Part shown: positions 11,638 through 22,500 of the stretch, in pieces
Numbering within the stretch: the first letter of the stretch is position 1
Layout of the letters: every line of letters starts with the position of its first letter
From: Bathynomus jamesi
Taxonomy: Eukaryota; Arthropoda; Malacostraca; Isopoda; Cirolanidae
Assembly (NCBI GenBank): GCA_023014485.1
Contig: JAJOZX010001866.1
Coordinates: forward strand, 377,001 to 441,000
DNA length: 64,000 bases
Direction: 5' to 3'
Translations under genes and position numbers: made by a program
The notes under the pieces: generated by a model
What the model was told of the DNA's origin: nothing
The model's database searches: none
Seen by the model: only the letters and a program-made list of their open reading frames with translations

Positions 11638-12354
11638 TGCGAAAAATGCTCTGTATGAATTGGTCCACAATTAACCCACCCCTTATATCTCCAGTCTAAC
11701 TATAGAGTAGATCAAGTCTAGCCTAGAGGGGTCAGCCTAGAGATTCCGGAAATGGTCCAGAGCGGGCAGATAAATTGAGGTCCACATTAGGATTCCTCAC
11801 CAAATTAGGTTAGGGCAATCTACCTTCACCTTTGTTAAGCTATGAGTTGATGCTGGGTCTTAGGCCACAATGTAGGCCTAACTTGTCTGACCCAGCTTAA
11901 TTTAATGTGATTAATTTGCTGGGTTAAAAACACAATTAGTCACTTACTGTTAGTTATTAGAGAGTCTCTTTTCTCCGGTTGTGTAATTGTCGAGAGCGTA
12001 CTTGCTGGTGGGGATCTTTTTCGTTGTCTGTCCTCGTCCCTCCTCCAGTTCCGTCCTTTCGCCCTGTTCCTCGTTTTCGTTCTCCTTTGTTCTCCTCTTC
12101 GCGGGGCTTTTTCCACCAGCGTTGTCTTGGTTTTTTCCTCGGTTGGTTGAGCGGTAATGTATCTCTATTACCGAGCACGCTCTTCTCACACAGTATATAA
12201 ATACTAGTGTGGAGAATAACTCTGGTGAGCAACCAATTGGTTTCATCCACCCAGTTATTGACATAAAAGGAATTTAATAATTGTTAGATTAACTACCTAC
12301 CTACTCAGTGAACCATTTTCGTTACCTCCCAACTACCCACTCATCAGTTTTCCA
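11638..12354 (-). repeat. BEL element 5' LTR
   Basis: 717-bp LTR, partner of 4835-5540, with small indels near 11908 and 11963-11985. It contains the T/C-rich block and the TATA-like stretch near 12190. Flanked on the right by the TACCGT duplication. Confidence 0.92.
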
Positions 12355-12735
12355 TACCGTATTGAAATTGACTGGATTCTTTGGATCTGATATATTTGCA
12401 CGTCCGTTATAAATAGATATAGAGTGTAACATATTTGTGGGTAGTAGTCTATTATGACTTGATCCTCTGGATCCAGAGATTCTATCTTTAGTTTTAAATC
12501 GATAATTAATTAGTTTTAAATTGATAATTATTTAGTTTCGTAAAAATTGGTCGTTGCCAATTTACCGGCAGTTTTTACATAAATTTCTTATGTTCTCGTG
12601 GTTCGGAACCCACGTAAAATTGTAGGTCCCCTCCGCCACCACGGAGGACATACACAATACACGATTACGAACACAGTTAGGTAGACCAGCCATGAATGGA
12701 TCCTAGGGTCTTTGTTGGTCTGAAACATTATAACA
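12355..12735 (+). repeat. CR1 copy 2, 3' UTR, second part and 3' terminus
   Basis: Continuation of 4467-4834 after the BEL insertion. It contains a CCTCCG/CGGAGG hairpin at about 12630-12650 and ends GAAACATTATAAC. The same terminal bases end copy 3 at 17857, so two independent insertions define the family's 3' end. The sequence then passes directly into the endonuclease of the minus-strand CR1. Confidence 0.7.
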
Positions 12736-12982
12736 TCCGTAGTTATTACTAAATCTAAAATACTGTCCAACCTCGTAGGTTCCCCAACCTTTTGAATAAG
12801 AAAGCTATCCTCGAGAAAATTAACTAAACGATTACCTTCCGCGTCTCCCTGCATTGTATCGTAATTCACGTTGGCGCAATTAAAGTCACCCATAACTAAA
12901 GCCTGCTCACTACCGATTATTCTCTTTAGTTCACGATATAACGCTTCGTCCGTATCAGCTGCTTGATTAGGAGGCCTATATA

Positions 12983-14102
12983 CAGTGATGGGCAGTATCT
13001 AGATACATGTATCGCCGATACGTATCGATCGATACTTTTGTATCGGTATCGGTATCGCTTTAGCTACTTGACAAAAGTATCGATTTATCAGTATCGCTAA
13101 CGTCAATTTTCTTAAATGTATCGAAAAAAATCGATACTTCGATACATCGTTACATTAAGAAGAAGAAGCTAGAGCGTTTGAATTCGGAGGCATTGCGTCA
13201 TTGTCAGCCACTTCTCAATGCAGTCACAGTAGGGTTCACTAAGCGGTTTGAAAAGTTTCTGTGCCTTGATGCGTCGCATGAGTGTAAAGCAGCAATATTG
13301 GCATCGTCTTCAAATCCTCTGTTCAAGTTAGAGTGGATGACAATAAAAGGCAAATTTAATACTAACATTGGCAAAAAGAGGGTTCAAGAAATGTTGGTTA
13401 ATGCTGTTAAGAGCCTCAGCGAACAGACCCCCCCAGCAACAACTAAGTGATGCTGCATCTGACGGAAGTGCAGATGATTTCTTCTGTTATGAGTCTGCTT
13501 CCACTAATGTCTCTGCAACCCAAGATTCCACTGAGATGGAAGTTTTACAGTATCTGGGTGACGGAAGTCATTCTCTCCAATCTCTGAGGCAGTACCCAGG
13601 AATTCTACGGGTCTTCTTGAAGTATAACACACCACTACCATCCTCTGCTCCTGTAGAACGGTTGTTTAGTTTGGCTGGTCACATTCATGCTCCAAAAAGG
13701 AATAGACTGTCTGACCAGATGTTCAGCCAGCTGGTATTTTTGAAGGGTAATAGTAATTACTTTTAATTGTTAGTGTAATATTTTCAGTCATTTATGTATC
13801 CTACAAAATTAAAACATACTTTCATTAAATAAAGCAATTGTTTTTATTTACATCTATAAAACCCATTAAAATGTCGTTGATTTTACTTACAGTGCGTACA
13901 AATTACTAGTATAAACAATAATATCTAATACCTACATATTAAATGAATAATTATAAAAATGTACCGGCGATACATGTATCGGTATCGGTATCGCTTAAGA
14001 CATCTAGAAAGTATCGGCGTATCAGTATCGCCTAAGACGTTCTTCATGTATCGATGTATCGGTATCGCTTTAGCGATTTTCATGTATCGATGCCCATCAC
14101 TG
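12983..14102 (+). mobile_element. hAT transposon, internally deleted (1120 bp)
   Basis: Terminal inverted repeats CAGTGATGGGCA / TGCCCATCACTG. CCTATATA is duplicated on both sides (12975-12982 and 14103-14110): the 8-bp duplication of hAT elements. Subterminal arrays of TATCGATAC / GTATCGGTATCG steps fill about 150 bp at each end. Only the transposase C terminus remains inside. Confidence 0.95.
13178..13766 (+). pseudogene. hAT transposase C-terminal remnant
   Basis: Two overlapping frames, 13178-13450 and 13368-13766, are parts of one transposase. The second ends with LKYNTPLPSSAPVERLFS, LAGHIHAPKRNRLSDQ and LVFLKGN. That is the hAT C-terminal dimerisation domain (ERLFS...KRNRLS...). The D-D-E residues and the BED finger are absent, so the element cannot move by itself. 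A frameshift lies near 13430-13450. Confidence 0.9.
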
Positions 14103-14534
14103 CCTATATATAACCGCAACAACAAGTTTGAAATCGTTCAATTTAAGTTCTGCTAAAGTCGAATCTATCGGTTCTGGAATTGTGTGCTTTACTTCTATAA
14201 CGTTCGCAGTATTATCTTTGATATACAACATAACACCGCCTCCTCGCCTACCTATTCTGTTTTTAACAAAAAGTCTATAACCCTTAATATGATACTCCCC
14301 TACAAAGTCACGTGTTTCAGTGCTAAGCCACGATTCACTTATCGCAATTACATCATAGTCTTTGCAAGCAATTAAAGAAAAAAATTCGTTTATTTTATTT
14401 CGTAGGCTACGAGCATTTAGGGATAAAACCTTCAAATTGTTTGTAACTGCGACACCTTCGCGAGCGCAGGGGAAATTTGTGGAATTTACGCTGGGACCGT
14501 TCGAGTTACGGCAGCCTGCAAAGAAGAGACAGTA

Positions 14535-15419
14535 TTATGAAAGTCTTCCTAAACGCGCACCTCCAACGTCATTAAGATGAAGTCCATCCCCGAGGAACAA
14601 GTCCCCTCTGCCGTAGAAACTGTTCCAAAAATTTGCAAAATGCACTCCTTCCTGTTGGCAAAGAAACTTTAGGTTATTGTTATTATAGGGCGCCTTGCTG
14701 TAGAAATCGTTACGTTGGATAATTCGAGGAAGTATACCTGTTAAAACAATCTTATTAGTGTTCTCCTTTAGTCGCTCTAATAAGTCCCTGTACCTAGCCA
14801 GCAGTTCTTCCGATCTAGAATTTAAAACGTTATTATTACCGACATGAATAACATACGTTGTGTCCTCGGCGGTACCGTCTGTAAAATGGTCAACACTATT
14901 AATTATATCCTCCACCCTTGCACCAGGATAGCAGTAACGGCGCCTACGACGAAGGTTTCTCCCCACAGAATTCCTCGAGCTCCCCTCGAACAATGAAATC
15001 GCCAACGAGTCGTATTTCGGTTCATCAGCATCTTCGAAACCTAAAACAGAAAACTTATTGCTTGTTATTACTGGTAGACAAGTCTTTGCTTTTCTCAATG
15101 GAGCTCCATTTCGCACTCGAACGAAGGGTTGGGAACTGGGGGAAGAGAGAGGGCTATTAGTACTATTTATGTTATTAGTAGAAACTGAGGCAGGAGGGTT
15201 CGTAACTGGAGTCTCAAGGGATTCTAATTTTGCCGTCAGGAGCATCACGCTTTCTTCAAGCCTCAACCTGGCCTCCCTCTCACGTTCTAACTCGTTCCTC
15301 AGGACTTCCATGCTTGAGCACCACCTGCAAACTAACTGTTCATTATTATTAGCCATTGTAAACGCGTAAGCGGCAAATTTCCCTTCACAGCGACTGCAAG
15401 TACTTGACGGGGGTGCCAT
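14535..15419 (-). CDS. CR1 ORF1 protein (zinc motif, coiled coil, SGNH-esterase-like)
   Basis: Uninterrupted 294-codon frame. An N-terminal C-X2-C...C-X2-C motif (CSRCEGKF ... VCRWCSSME, residues about 8-37) is followed by a coiled coil (LRNELEREREARLRLEES, about 40-70), a Ser/Thr/Pro-rich linker, and a C-terminal domain with YCYPGARVEDI, YVIHVGNNNV and GDGLHLND. DGLH fits the Asp-x-x-His block of SGNH hydrolases, the esterase domain known in ORF1 of many CR1 elements. I do not find the block-I GDS nucleophile motif, so esterase activity is doubtful. ORF1 proteins bind element RNA. ORF2 begins about 100 bp downstream (14435) in the usual tandem order. Confidence 0.85.
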   Translation of the reverse strand: MAPPSSTCSRCEGKFAAYAFTMANNNEQLVCRWCSSMEVLRNELEREREARLRLEESVMLLTAKLESLETPVTNPPASVSTNNINSTNSPLSSPSSQPFVRVRNGAPLRKAKTCLPVITSNKFSVLGFEDADEPKYDSLAISLFEGSSRNSVGRNLRRRRRYCYPGARVEDIINSVDHFTDGTAEDTTYVIHVGNNNVLNSRSEELLARYRDLLERLKENTNKIVLTGILPRIIQRNDFYSKAPYNNNNLKFLCQQEGVHFANFWNSFYGRGDLFLGDGLHLNDVGGARLGRLS

Positions 15420-15560
15420 GCTTTTAATTAGTTAAAAAACAAACAAAAACAAAAAACGAACGTTTGGAAATTAATAAATTACAACGCAGGTATACTGCGC
15501 GCTCTTTGTGACGTCAGCTGCGAAAACCGGCAAAAATGTTCTTGAAACGCAGAAACAGGT
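15420..15560 (-). promoter_or_regulatory. CR1 5' region with CRE-like site
   Basis: Sequence just upstream of ORF1. It holds a perfect palindromic TGACGTCA (15509-15516) overlapping a CAGCTG E-box, in the most GC-rich patch locally. LINE promoters are internal to the 5' UTR, so this could be the promoter; function is inferred from sequence only. Confidence 0.35.
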
Positions 15561-17105
15561 TCTTGTAACACAATTTTATGCAAAATGAATATATAATTAA
15601 GCTACCGACGAAAGATCTGTTAAAGAAAAAGTATTAAATGGCACTTATCTGTCCGCTCTTCGCCCGACTTAATTCCTTTTTTCCCACGGTGATTGACCCT
15701 TCGTGAGGTCAGGTAGTGTGTGAAGGGAAAATGAACCTTAAGAAACCTCGTTTCTGATAAATTTGAAAAACAAAAAAGGCAAAACAAGGGAATTTCAACC
15801 TTATGAAACCTCGTGTAGTAATAGATTCGGAAAACAAACAAGGCACTACGCTTGGTTTAGTCAAGTAATATAGTAATGAATAAAGTCAATAAATGAAATA
15901 TATTCGTTAATGAATGATTAGTAACACGAAGTAATTTAGTTAAGAATGCACCAAACACTTTTTTTTTTTTAAAGACACTTGACCGATAACCACTTATTCA
16001 ATTGGTAACAATGGACACTCGATAAAACAAGCCTGTTCACAAGGAAAGACTGATCACGACTGATATGGTGAATAGTAGACTAACTCCTTAATTTCAAGAA
16101 AAAATTGGGCACTTTCATGACTGAAAGAGACAGTTTGTAAATTGTGTAAATATTTATATTTTAGCTCGAGTAATGCAGGCTACCTCGGTAGTGTTGTAAA
16201 TAGTTTAAGGATAATTAATTGACTTGAGAATGATATTTTACAAAATTCGATCATAAATTACAACTTTAATTAGCTCATTCGTATTTAATTTTATTTGGAA
16301 AACATAAAGCCACTTCGGCCTATGACTTGGATAACGTCAATAGGCCCAAGAGGCTTCATGTTTTCCAATGTAATGTAAAACCTTAGGAGCTTAAAATTTT
16401 CTGTTAAATATCTTGTACAAAATTATTTACATGTTATTAGGCGAGCGTGAACCGACTAGATATAGGTAGGCTTTGATCGCGATTTCTAGTCACAGCAAAT
16501 TACTTTTGTTAAAACGATCCAGTACTACAAAATCTATTATTTTAATAGAGTCAAACTCTCTTTTCCACAACTAGATGAGGTGTGGTAAGGGTGACTAATA
16601 AAACATGGCGACGGCAATGTTTACAATTCATTAAGAACCATAGTCTAGGCCAACTTAGTATACTCAGTGATTAAGTTAACTACATTATAATTATAAGTAA
16701 CATACAAAAAGTTCTGCATGTTTAAAATTAACTTTGTAAAGTATTGCTTAAAGTAGCGTTCTTGGGCTTACGACAGACACAATAAAGGCGAGAGTAACGT
16801 CATATTTTCATTACATTACATTTGGAAAACGAAGCCACTGTGGCCTATGAAGGTTATCCAAGTCATGAGCTATGTTTTATAATAAGAATAATATCTTGCA
16901 AAACATCAAGGTTATTATTCAATGTGGTAATAATCTACTTAAGCTCCCGTTTCTCCGATTTTCATAAATTATACATTGGCAGCTTCGTTTCTTCATTAGG
17001 AATGCGATTTTGACAGTCTCTATTAAGGGGAATGTTTCAAAACCTAACCTAACCTAGCAATTTGAAGCACAGCTCGCCTTGCTATAATGCCAACTGTTTT
17101 GAGAC
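15561..17105. other. No gene seen; snap-back repeats
   Basis: AT-rich. A hairpin near 16299-16369 pairs GGAAAACAT-AAGCC with GGCTTCATGTTTTCC. A related block occurs at 16823-16860. The stretch 16935-17060 recurs inverted at about 20165-20290, each next to an AACCTAACCTAACCT-type run. Probably nonautonomous repeats of unknown family. Confidence 0.5.
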
Positions 17106-17109
17106 AACT

Positions 17110-17856
17110 ATTCAGACCCTCAGAAAAGGTTGCATGCCTTCCTCATTTGATACAAGATAATGAAAAACTGGAAAAAGTACAGAGATGAGCAACAAGAATG
17201 ATCCCATCTCTAAGACAATTGACATATAAGGAAAGACTGGTGTATCTAAACATGTTCTCATTGAAAAGGAGGTGTATAAAATGATAAAAGGGTTGGATAA
17301 GATAGATTTGAGTCTCTTTTCATTAAAGATCACAATAACCAGACTAGAGGTGATAGTATGAAATTATTTAAGCCAAGATGTAGAATAAATTTAAGAAAAC
17401 ATAGTTTTACAAATAGAGTAAGAAGAAGTGGTGACTTCAGATACATTTGATTCTTTCAAAAGAAGGTTGGATAGTTTGATATCTGTAAGGGACATCTGGT
17501 GATAGTGTTTAAGCCCATTTTTATTGCATGAATGGTACTAGTTTATTTTGTATATATTATGTGCATTTAGGTGATAGATCCCATAGCTCAACACAAGTGT
17601 TGTGGGATATAGGGAGGCAGCATCTTGGGTTAGGGGATACTTTCTGTCTTTACACACCCCATTTAAAGAGATTCCTCTGCCAAGCAGTGCCTCCCATAGT
17701 ACTGTGAGGTATTGAAAAACTCATCATGATCTTTACTTGCCCCACAAACACCTTTAAATGGGAGACCTAAAATGGGTGCACAGTGCACACACATTTCTAC
17801 ATTACTGTACAGTCTTTATAGCCATACCTACACTTTTCCTCCTAAGTATATATATT
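17110..17856 (+). pseudogene. Older CR1 3' end with 3' UTR
   Basis: Decayed plus-strand CR1 ORF2 tail. Readable pieces include LEKVQR, ATRMIPSLRQLTYKERL, MFSLKRR, MIKGLDKIDLSLF and DTFDSFKRRLDSLI, interrupted by stops and shifts. From about 17572 it passes into the same UTR as the young copies, including the CAACACAAGTGTTG hairpin. So an older subfamily shares the 3' UTR with the young one. It ends where copy 3's 3' terminus begins. Confidence 0.75.
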
Positions 17857-18829
17857 GTTATAATGTTTCAGACCAACAAAGACCCTAGGATCCACTCATG
17901 GCTGGTCTACCTAACTGTGTTCGTAATCGTGTATTGTGAATGTCCTCCGTGGTGGCGGAGGGGACCTACAATTTTACGTGGGTTCCGAACCACAAGAACA
18001 TAAGAAACTTATTTAAAAACTGCTGGTAAATTGGCAATGACCAATTTTTATGAAATTAAATAATTATCAATTTAAAAATAATTAATTATCGGTTTAAAAC
18101 TAAAGATAGAATCTCTCGGTCCAGAGGAGCAAGTCATAATAGACTACTATCCACAAATATGTTACATTCTATATCTATTTATAACGGACATGCAAATATA
18201 TTAGATCCAAAGAATCCAGTCAATTTCATTACGGTATCCATCAAGTCACGGTCCATATCGATTGCGGACCAAGTCAAAATTTACAACCATATACATTATC
18301 AATTTAAAAATAATTAATTATCGATTTAAAACTAAAGATAGAATCTCTCGATCCAGAGGATCAAGTCATAATAGACTACTATTCACAAATATGTTACACT
18401 CTATATCTATTATATAATGGACATGCAAATATATCAGATCCAAAGAATCCAGTCAATTTCATTACGGTATCCATCAAGTCACGGTTCATATCGATTGCGG
18501 ACCAAGTCAAATTTACAACCATATACATTACAATATATACACTTATGAGGAAAAGTGTAGGTGTGGCTGTAAAGACTGTACAGTAATGTAGAAATGTGTG
18601 CGCACCCATTATGGGTCTCCCATTTAAAGGTGTTTGTGGGGCAAGTGAAGATCATGAGTTTTAAATACCTCACAGTACTATGGGGGCCACCACTCGGCAG
18701 AGGAATCTCTTTAAATGGGGTGTGTAAGGACAGAGAGTATCCCCTAACCCAAGACGCTGCCTCCCTATATCCCACAACACTTGTGTTGAGCTGTGGGATC
18801 TATCCCCACAAAGCCTTAATTTTACTACC
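17857..18829 (-). repeat. CR1 copy 3, 3' UTR with a duplicated ~235-bp unit
   Basis: Reading minus, it runs from the RT stop at 18830 to the terminus GAAACATTATAAC at 17857. A unit of about 235 bp (ATTATCRRTTTAAAACTAAAG ... ACCATATACATTA) occurs twice in tandem, at about 18060-18295 and 18296-18535; copy 2 has it once. Both conserved hairpins are present. Confidence 0.75.
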
Positions 18830-19795
18830 TTAAACTATACACTTTCTATCAACATGCGCGTCCAGTCGATTCTTAAACATGTTTATAGACGTGCTACTAA
18901 TTACTTCTACCGGCAAACTATTCCAGCTATTTATTATTCTATGCGTAAAAAAGTTTTTCGCAACTGCTGTCTCGAACCTTTTACTTGTCAACTTACACCC
19001 GTTATTTCTAGTCCTATTATATTGAGATATTTCGAAAAAGCTATTTCTATCTACGTTATCAAACCCATTCATAATTTTGAAAACCTGGATTAGGTTACCC
19101 CTTAACCTCCTAGTCTCGAGTGTAGTCAATTTTAACTCTCTAAGCCTATTCTCGTACGACTTTGACCTAAGAGACAGAATCATCTTAGTTGCTCGTCTTT
19201 GAACTCTTTCGATTTTGTCTATATCTTTGCGCATATGCGGTTCCAAAATTGGACCGCGTACTCCAAATGGGGTCTAACTAATGATTTATAAAGAGGAACT
19301 ATAATATCGCGCGATTTGTACTAAAGATTTTGAGCTATAAAACCTAACACTTTGTTCGCCTTATTGACCGCTGCTGTACTTTGTTTCGCTACTTTTAAAT
19401 CACCAGTGACTATAACTCCTAAATCTTTTTCCTGCTCTACGCTTGTTAAATCTTTCCCTGACATACTATACGCAAAATTAACCGTTACGCGAACCTATAT
19501 GCAAATTTTGCACTTATCCACGTTAAATCTCATTTGCCATGTGACTGACCATCAATGATTTTATTCAGATCTTCCTGAATTTACCTCTATCTTCGTCATT
19601 AATCGCCCTACCACCCAGCTTCGTGTCATCCGCAAACTTTGAAACTGTACTGACTAGGCCAACATCTAAATCGTTAATATATATAAGAAAAAGCAAGGGG
19701 CCCAATACAGAACCCTGAGGAACGCCACTCGCTACATTAGCCCAACACGACTCCGCTCCATCAACGACCACCCTCTGTTTCCTGCCTCGCAACCA
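18830..19795 (-). pseudogene. CR1 reverse transcriptase, copy 3 (5'-truncated)
   Basis: Minus-strand ORF2 3' part, from the thumb and C-terminal domain back to the GRKQRVV motif. 19565-19792 holds [11 protein letters not shown] and [11 protein letters not shown]; 18830-19246 holds RVQRRATKMI and the end VDRKCIV. Single-base losses (near 19325, 19480, 19505, 19550) break the frame. It is truncated at 19795, where a UTR fragment in the other orientation starts. Confidence 0.82.
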
Positions 19796-20055
19796 TTGAT
19801 ATGGACCGTGACTTTTTTGGTTGGCAAGGTACTGGTATTGATGGGTACCGTAATGAAATTGACTGGATTCTTTGGATATGATATATTTGCATGTCAGTTA
19901 TAAATAGATATAGAGTGTAACATATTTGTGGATAGTAGCCTATTAAGACTTTGATCCTCTGACTCCAGAGATTCTATCTTTAGTTTTAAATTTATAATTA
20001 ATTAATTTTGTAAAAATTGGTTATTGCCAATGTACAGGTAGTTTTTACATAGTGG
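19796..20055 (+). repeat. CR1 3' UTR fragment
   Basis: Plus-orientation piece of the CR1 3' UTR (GATATGGACCGTGAC ... TTCTATCTTTAGTTTTAAAT) with the extra segment also seen at the window start. Both ends are truncated. It abuts copy 3 at the copy 3 truncation point. Confidence 0.65.
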
Positions 20056-20640
20056 AGCCACCTCGATGGGCTGAAGTGGTCCCTAGTATACCCACTATAA
20101 AAATTTCTTATTTCAATCCAGCTCTACCCACTATACTAATTGTGGAAATGTATGTATGGCTTTTGTTGGGTAAGGTTAGGTTAGGTTTTGAAGCATTTCC
20201 CTTACTAGAGACTGTCTAAATCGCATTCCTAATGAAGAAATGAAGCTACTGATGTATAATTTATGAAAATTGGAGAGACGGGAGCTTAAGTATTTACCTT
20301 GAAGTGCTTCTGCCTCAAGGATGTGCTGCTCCAACAAAGTCTGCTCAGTGCCTCCTGAGGCTGGGCTATAACAGGGTTGCCACCCTTTTCTGTTGCTCTT
20401 GCCATACAATTTGGTCCTCTATTGAATTTGTGGGGGCTGGTCTGGCAGAGGCATACCCTAATTTTAAATAACATGATTATCTCATCTCAGATGATGTTTT
20501 ACATTGATCTAGAGCCAGAGGATCTTAGTCACTGCTTGTCTACTAGTATATACAGTACCTTGCAATAGTTTTGCAGACCTGAAGGATCAGGTTGTCTACT
20601 TTCTCATATGACTATATTTATATAGCTATGTACATATAAC
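20056..20640. other. No gene seen; inverted match to 16.9-17.1 kb
   Basis: 20165-20290 is the inverted counterpart of 16935-17060. The rest is unremarkable AT-rich sequence. Confidence 0.45.
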
Positions 20641-22500
20641 CTGAATAATACAAGCTCTACAATTAAGAGAAAAGGAGTAGGTAGGACTGTAAAGACTGTA
20701 TAGAGTATTTGAATATATACACCCATTTCAGGGTTTCCCATTTAAAGGTGTGTCTGAGGCAAGTGACCATATTGAGTCTTTCATATATCATAGTGCTGTG
20801 GGAGGCACTGCTCGGGAGAAATCTCTTTAAATAGAGGGTATTAAGACAGAGTATCCCCTAACCCAAGATGCTGCCTACCTACATCCCATCACTCTGTGTG
20901 GGTAATAAGATTTACCCAAAAATAAATTATATATATATGTGGGAGGGGTTCACAAACCTCTTCTCCACACCATTACCAGTTCCAGCAAAACATCATTACC
21001 AGATACCTCTTTCAGTCATTAATTTATCTAGTTTATTCTTAAAAGTCTCCAAAGTATGGGAACTCTCAACTTCTTCATCTAAGCTATTCTAGAATTTGAC
21101 TACTATATTTGAAAAACTATGTTGTACTAACTATGATTTACATCTTTGCTGAAAAAGCTTAAGGCTATGGCCTCTTGTCCTATCATTGTGATCCTTACAT
21201 ACTTCTATCATATCACCTCGTAACCTTCTTTGCTTTAGGGAAAACAAGTTTAGGTGCTCCAATCTCTCTTTGTAACTAAGGTGTCTAAGGCTATGGTATT
21301 ATCCTTGTGGCTCTCTTCTGTACTTTTTCTAGTCTATCTTTGTTTTGCTCTAAATAAGGACTACTGAACTGAATGCAATATGGTACTCAAGAAGAGGCCT
21401 CATGTATGAAGTGTAGAGCCTACTTATAATTTTTGGTGATTTATATTCTATATGTTTTTGTGTTAAGTTCAATCTAGCATTAGCTTTATTTCTAATTTCA
21501 ATACATGATTTGTAGGTTTAAGATCATGATTCACAATGACACCCAAATGTGTGTCCTTTTTTTTCTTTATTTATCTAGCTTTCATCCATGTTATACTCAA
21601 ATTTTGGATTGTTATGACCAACATACATAACTTTACACTTTTCCATATTAAATTTCATCTCCTATCTATCTGCCCAAGCAACTACTCTATCAATGTCCTT
21701 TTGCATTTTCATGGCACCTGTTAAAGATTTTGCATTTTGTCCCAATTTTGTATCATCTGCAAATGTTGAAGTTTTACTAGTTAGACCCTTTTCCAAGTCA
21801 TTAATATAAATAATAAAAAGTAGAGGTCCAAGTACTGACCCCTGTGGGACTCTACTCGGAACAGGGTTCCATGTAGACCTAGTCCCATTTAACTGGACAC
21901 ACTGTTCTCTTTCTCAAAGCCATTCTTCAATCCAATTTGCAACTGTCCCTTTTATTCCATGAGCTCTAACTTTAACAAGCAACTGCTTGTGAGGAACTGT
22001 ATCAAAAGCTTTGGCAAAATCGAAGTTCACAATATCTACAGATTCTTTATTATCCAGATGCTTCAACAAACTTATAAAACTCAATTAAGTCTGTCAAACA
22101 TGACCTGCCATTTCAAAAGCCATGCTGGCTATTACTAATTAATCCTTTATTTTCTAAGAATATTGTAATTTTGTCTCTGATGACACTTTCAAGTAATTTG
22201 CAAATAATAGAAGTTAAACTAATTGGTCTATAGTTTTTAGCTAAGTTTTTGTTTCCTTTTTTGAAAAGTGGGACCACATTTGCTGTTTTCCAGTCCTCTG
22301 GAACTTTGCTGTTAATCAATGAAAGGTTGGAAAGTATTTTAAGTGCTTGGGCTATGCTATATTTTGCTTCCTTTACTACTATAGGATAAATTTCATCTGG
22401 TCCTGGTGACTTATCTATGTTTAGCCTGTCAGTTGCTCTCAAAATATCCACTTCCTCAATATTTATATGATTTATCTCTCTCTCTTGTGTTACCAATGTA
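20641..22500 (-). pseudogene. Diverged CR1 (RT plus 3' UTR)
   Basis: An older CR1 on the minus strand. The UTR (20641-20930) is clearly related to the young copies (TATCCCCTAACCCAAGATG block, hairpin partly lost). The RT runs upstream from about 20990 to 22500. The best open part, 22113-22496, reads NIDKSPGPDEIYPIVVKEAK, TANVVPLFKKGN, NYRPISLTSIICKLLE and NSQHGF. Beyond that, AKAFDTVPH-like, [12 protein letters not shown] and [11 protein letters not shown] stretches are recognisable but shifted and interrupted. Confidence 0.8.

Larger units (their letters stand above)
4835..12354 (-). mobile_element. BEL/Pao LTR retrotransposon, complete but decayed
   Basis: A 7.5-kb minus-strand element bounded by two similar LTRs (4835-5540 and 11638-12354). 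On the coding strand the LTRs begin TGGAAAACTG and end TTTTTCGCA, so they have TG...CA ends. TACCGT flanks both sides (4829-4834 and 12355-12360) as a 6-bp target duplication. The uninterrupted site is visible in CR1 copy 3 near 18230-18245. The inside encodes gag, zinc knuckles plus protease, RT-RNase H and integrase in BEL/Pao order, with frameshifts between most blocks. LTR copies differ at a handful of sites, so insertion is fairly recent. It sits in the 3' UTR of CR1 copy 2. Confidence 0.93.
12736..14435 (-). pseudogene. CR1 endonuclease (EEP/APE-type), split by hAT
   Basis: N-terminal part of ORF2 of the minus-strand CR1. It starts MKVLSLNARSLRNKINEF at 14435, with AISESWL (catalytic Glu region) and VVAVIYR. 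After the 1120-bp hAT is removed it continues PPNQAAD, then MGDFNC and LDSILDLVITTD at about 12740. NAR, ES.W, YRPP and GDFN are hallmarks of the endonuclease that nicks target DNA to prime reverse transcription. The hAT cuts between R and PP of the YRPP motif. The reading frame stops at the copy 2 junction; about ten residues would bridge to the SNSDHN motif at 2695 in copy 1, which supports one original element. Confidence 0.82.
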
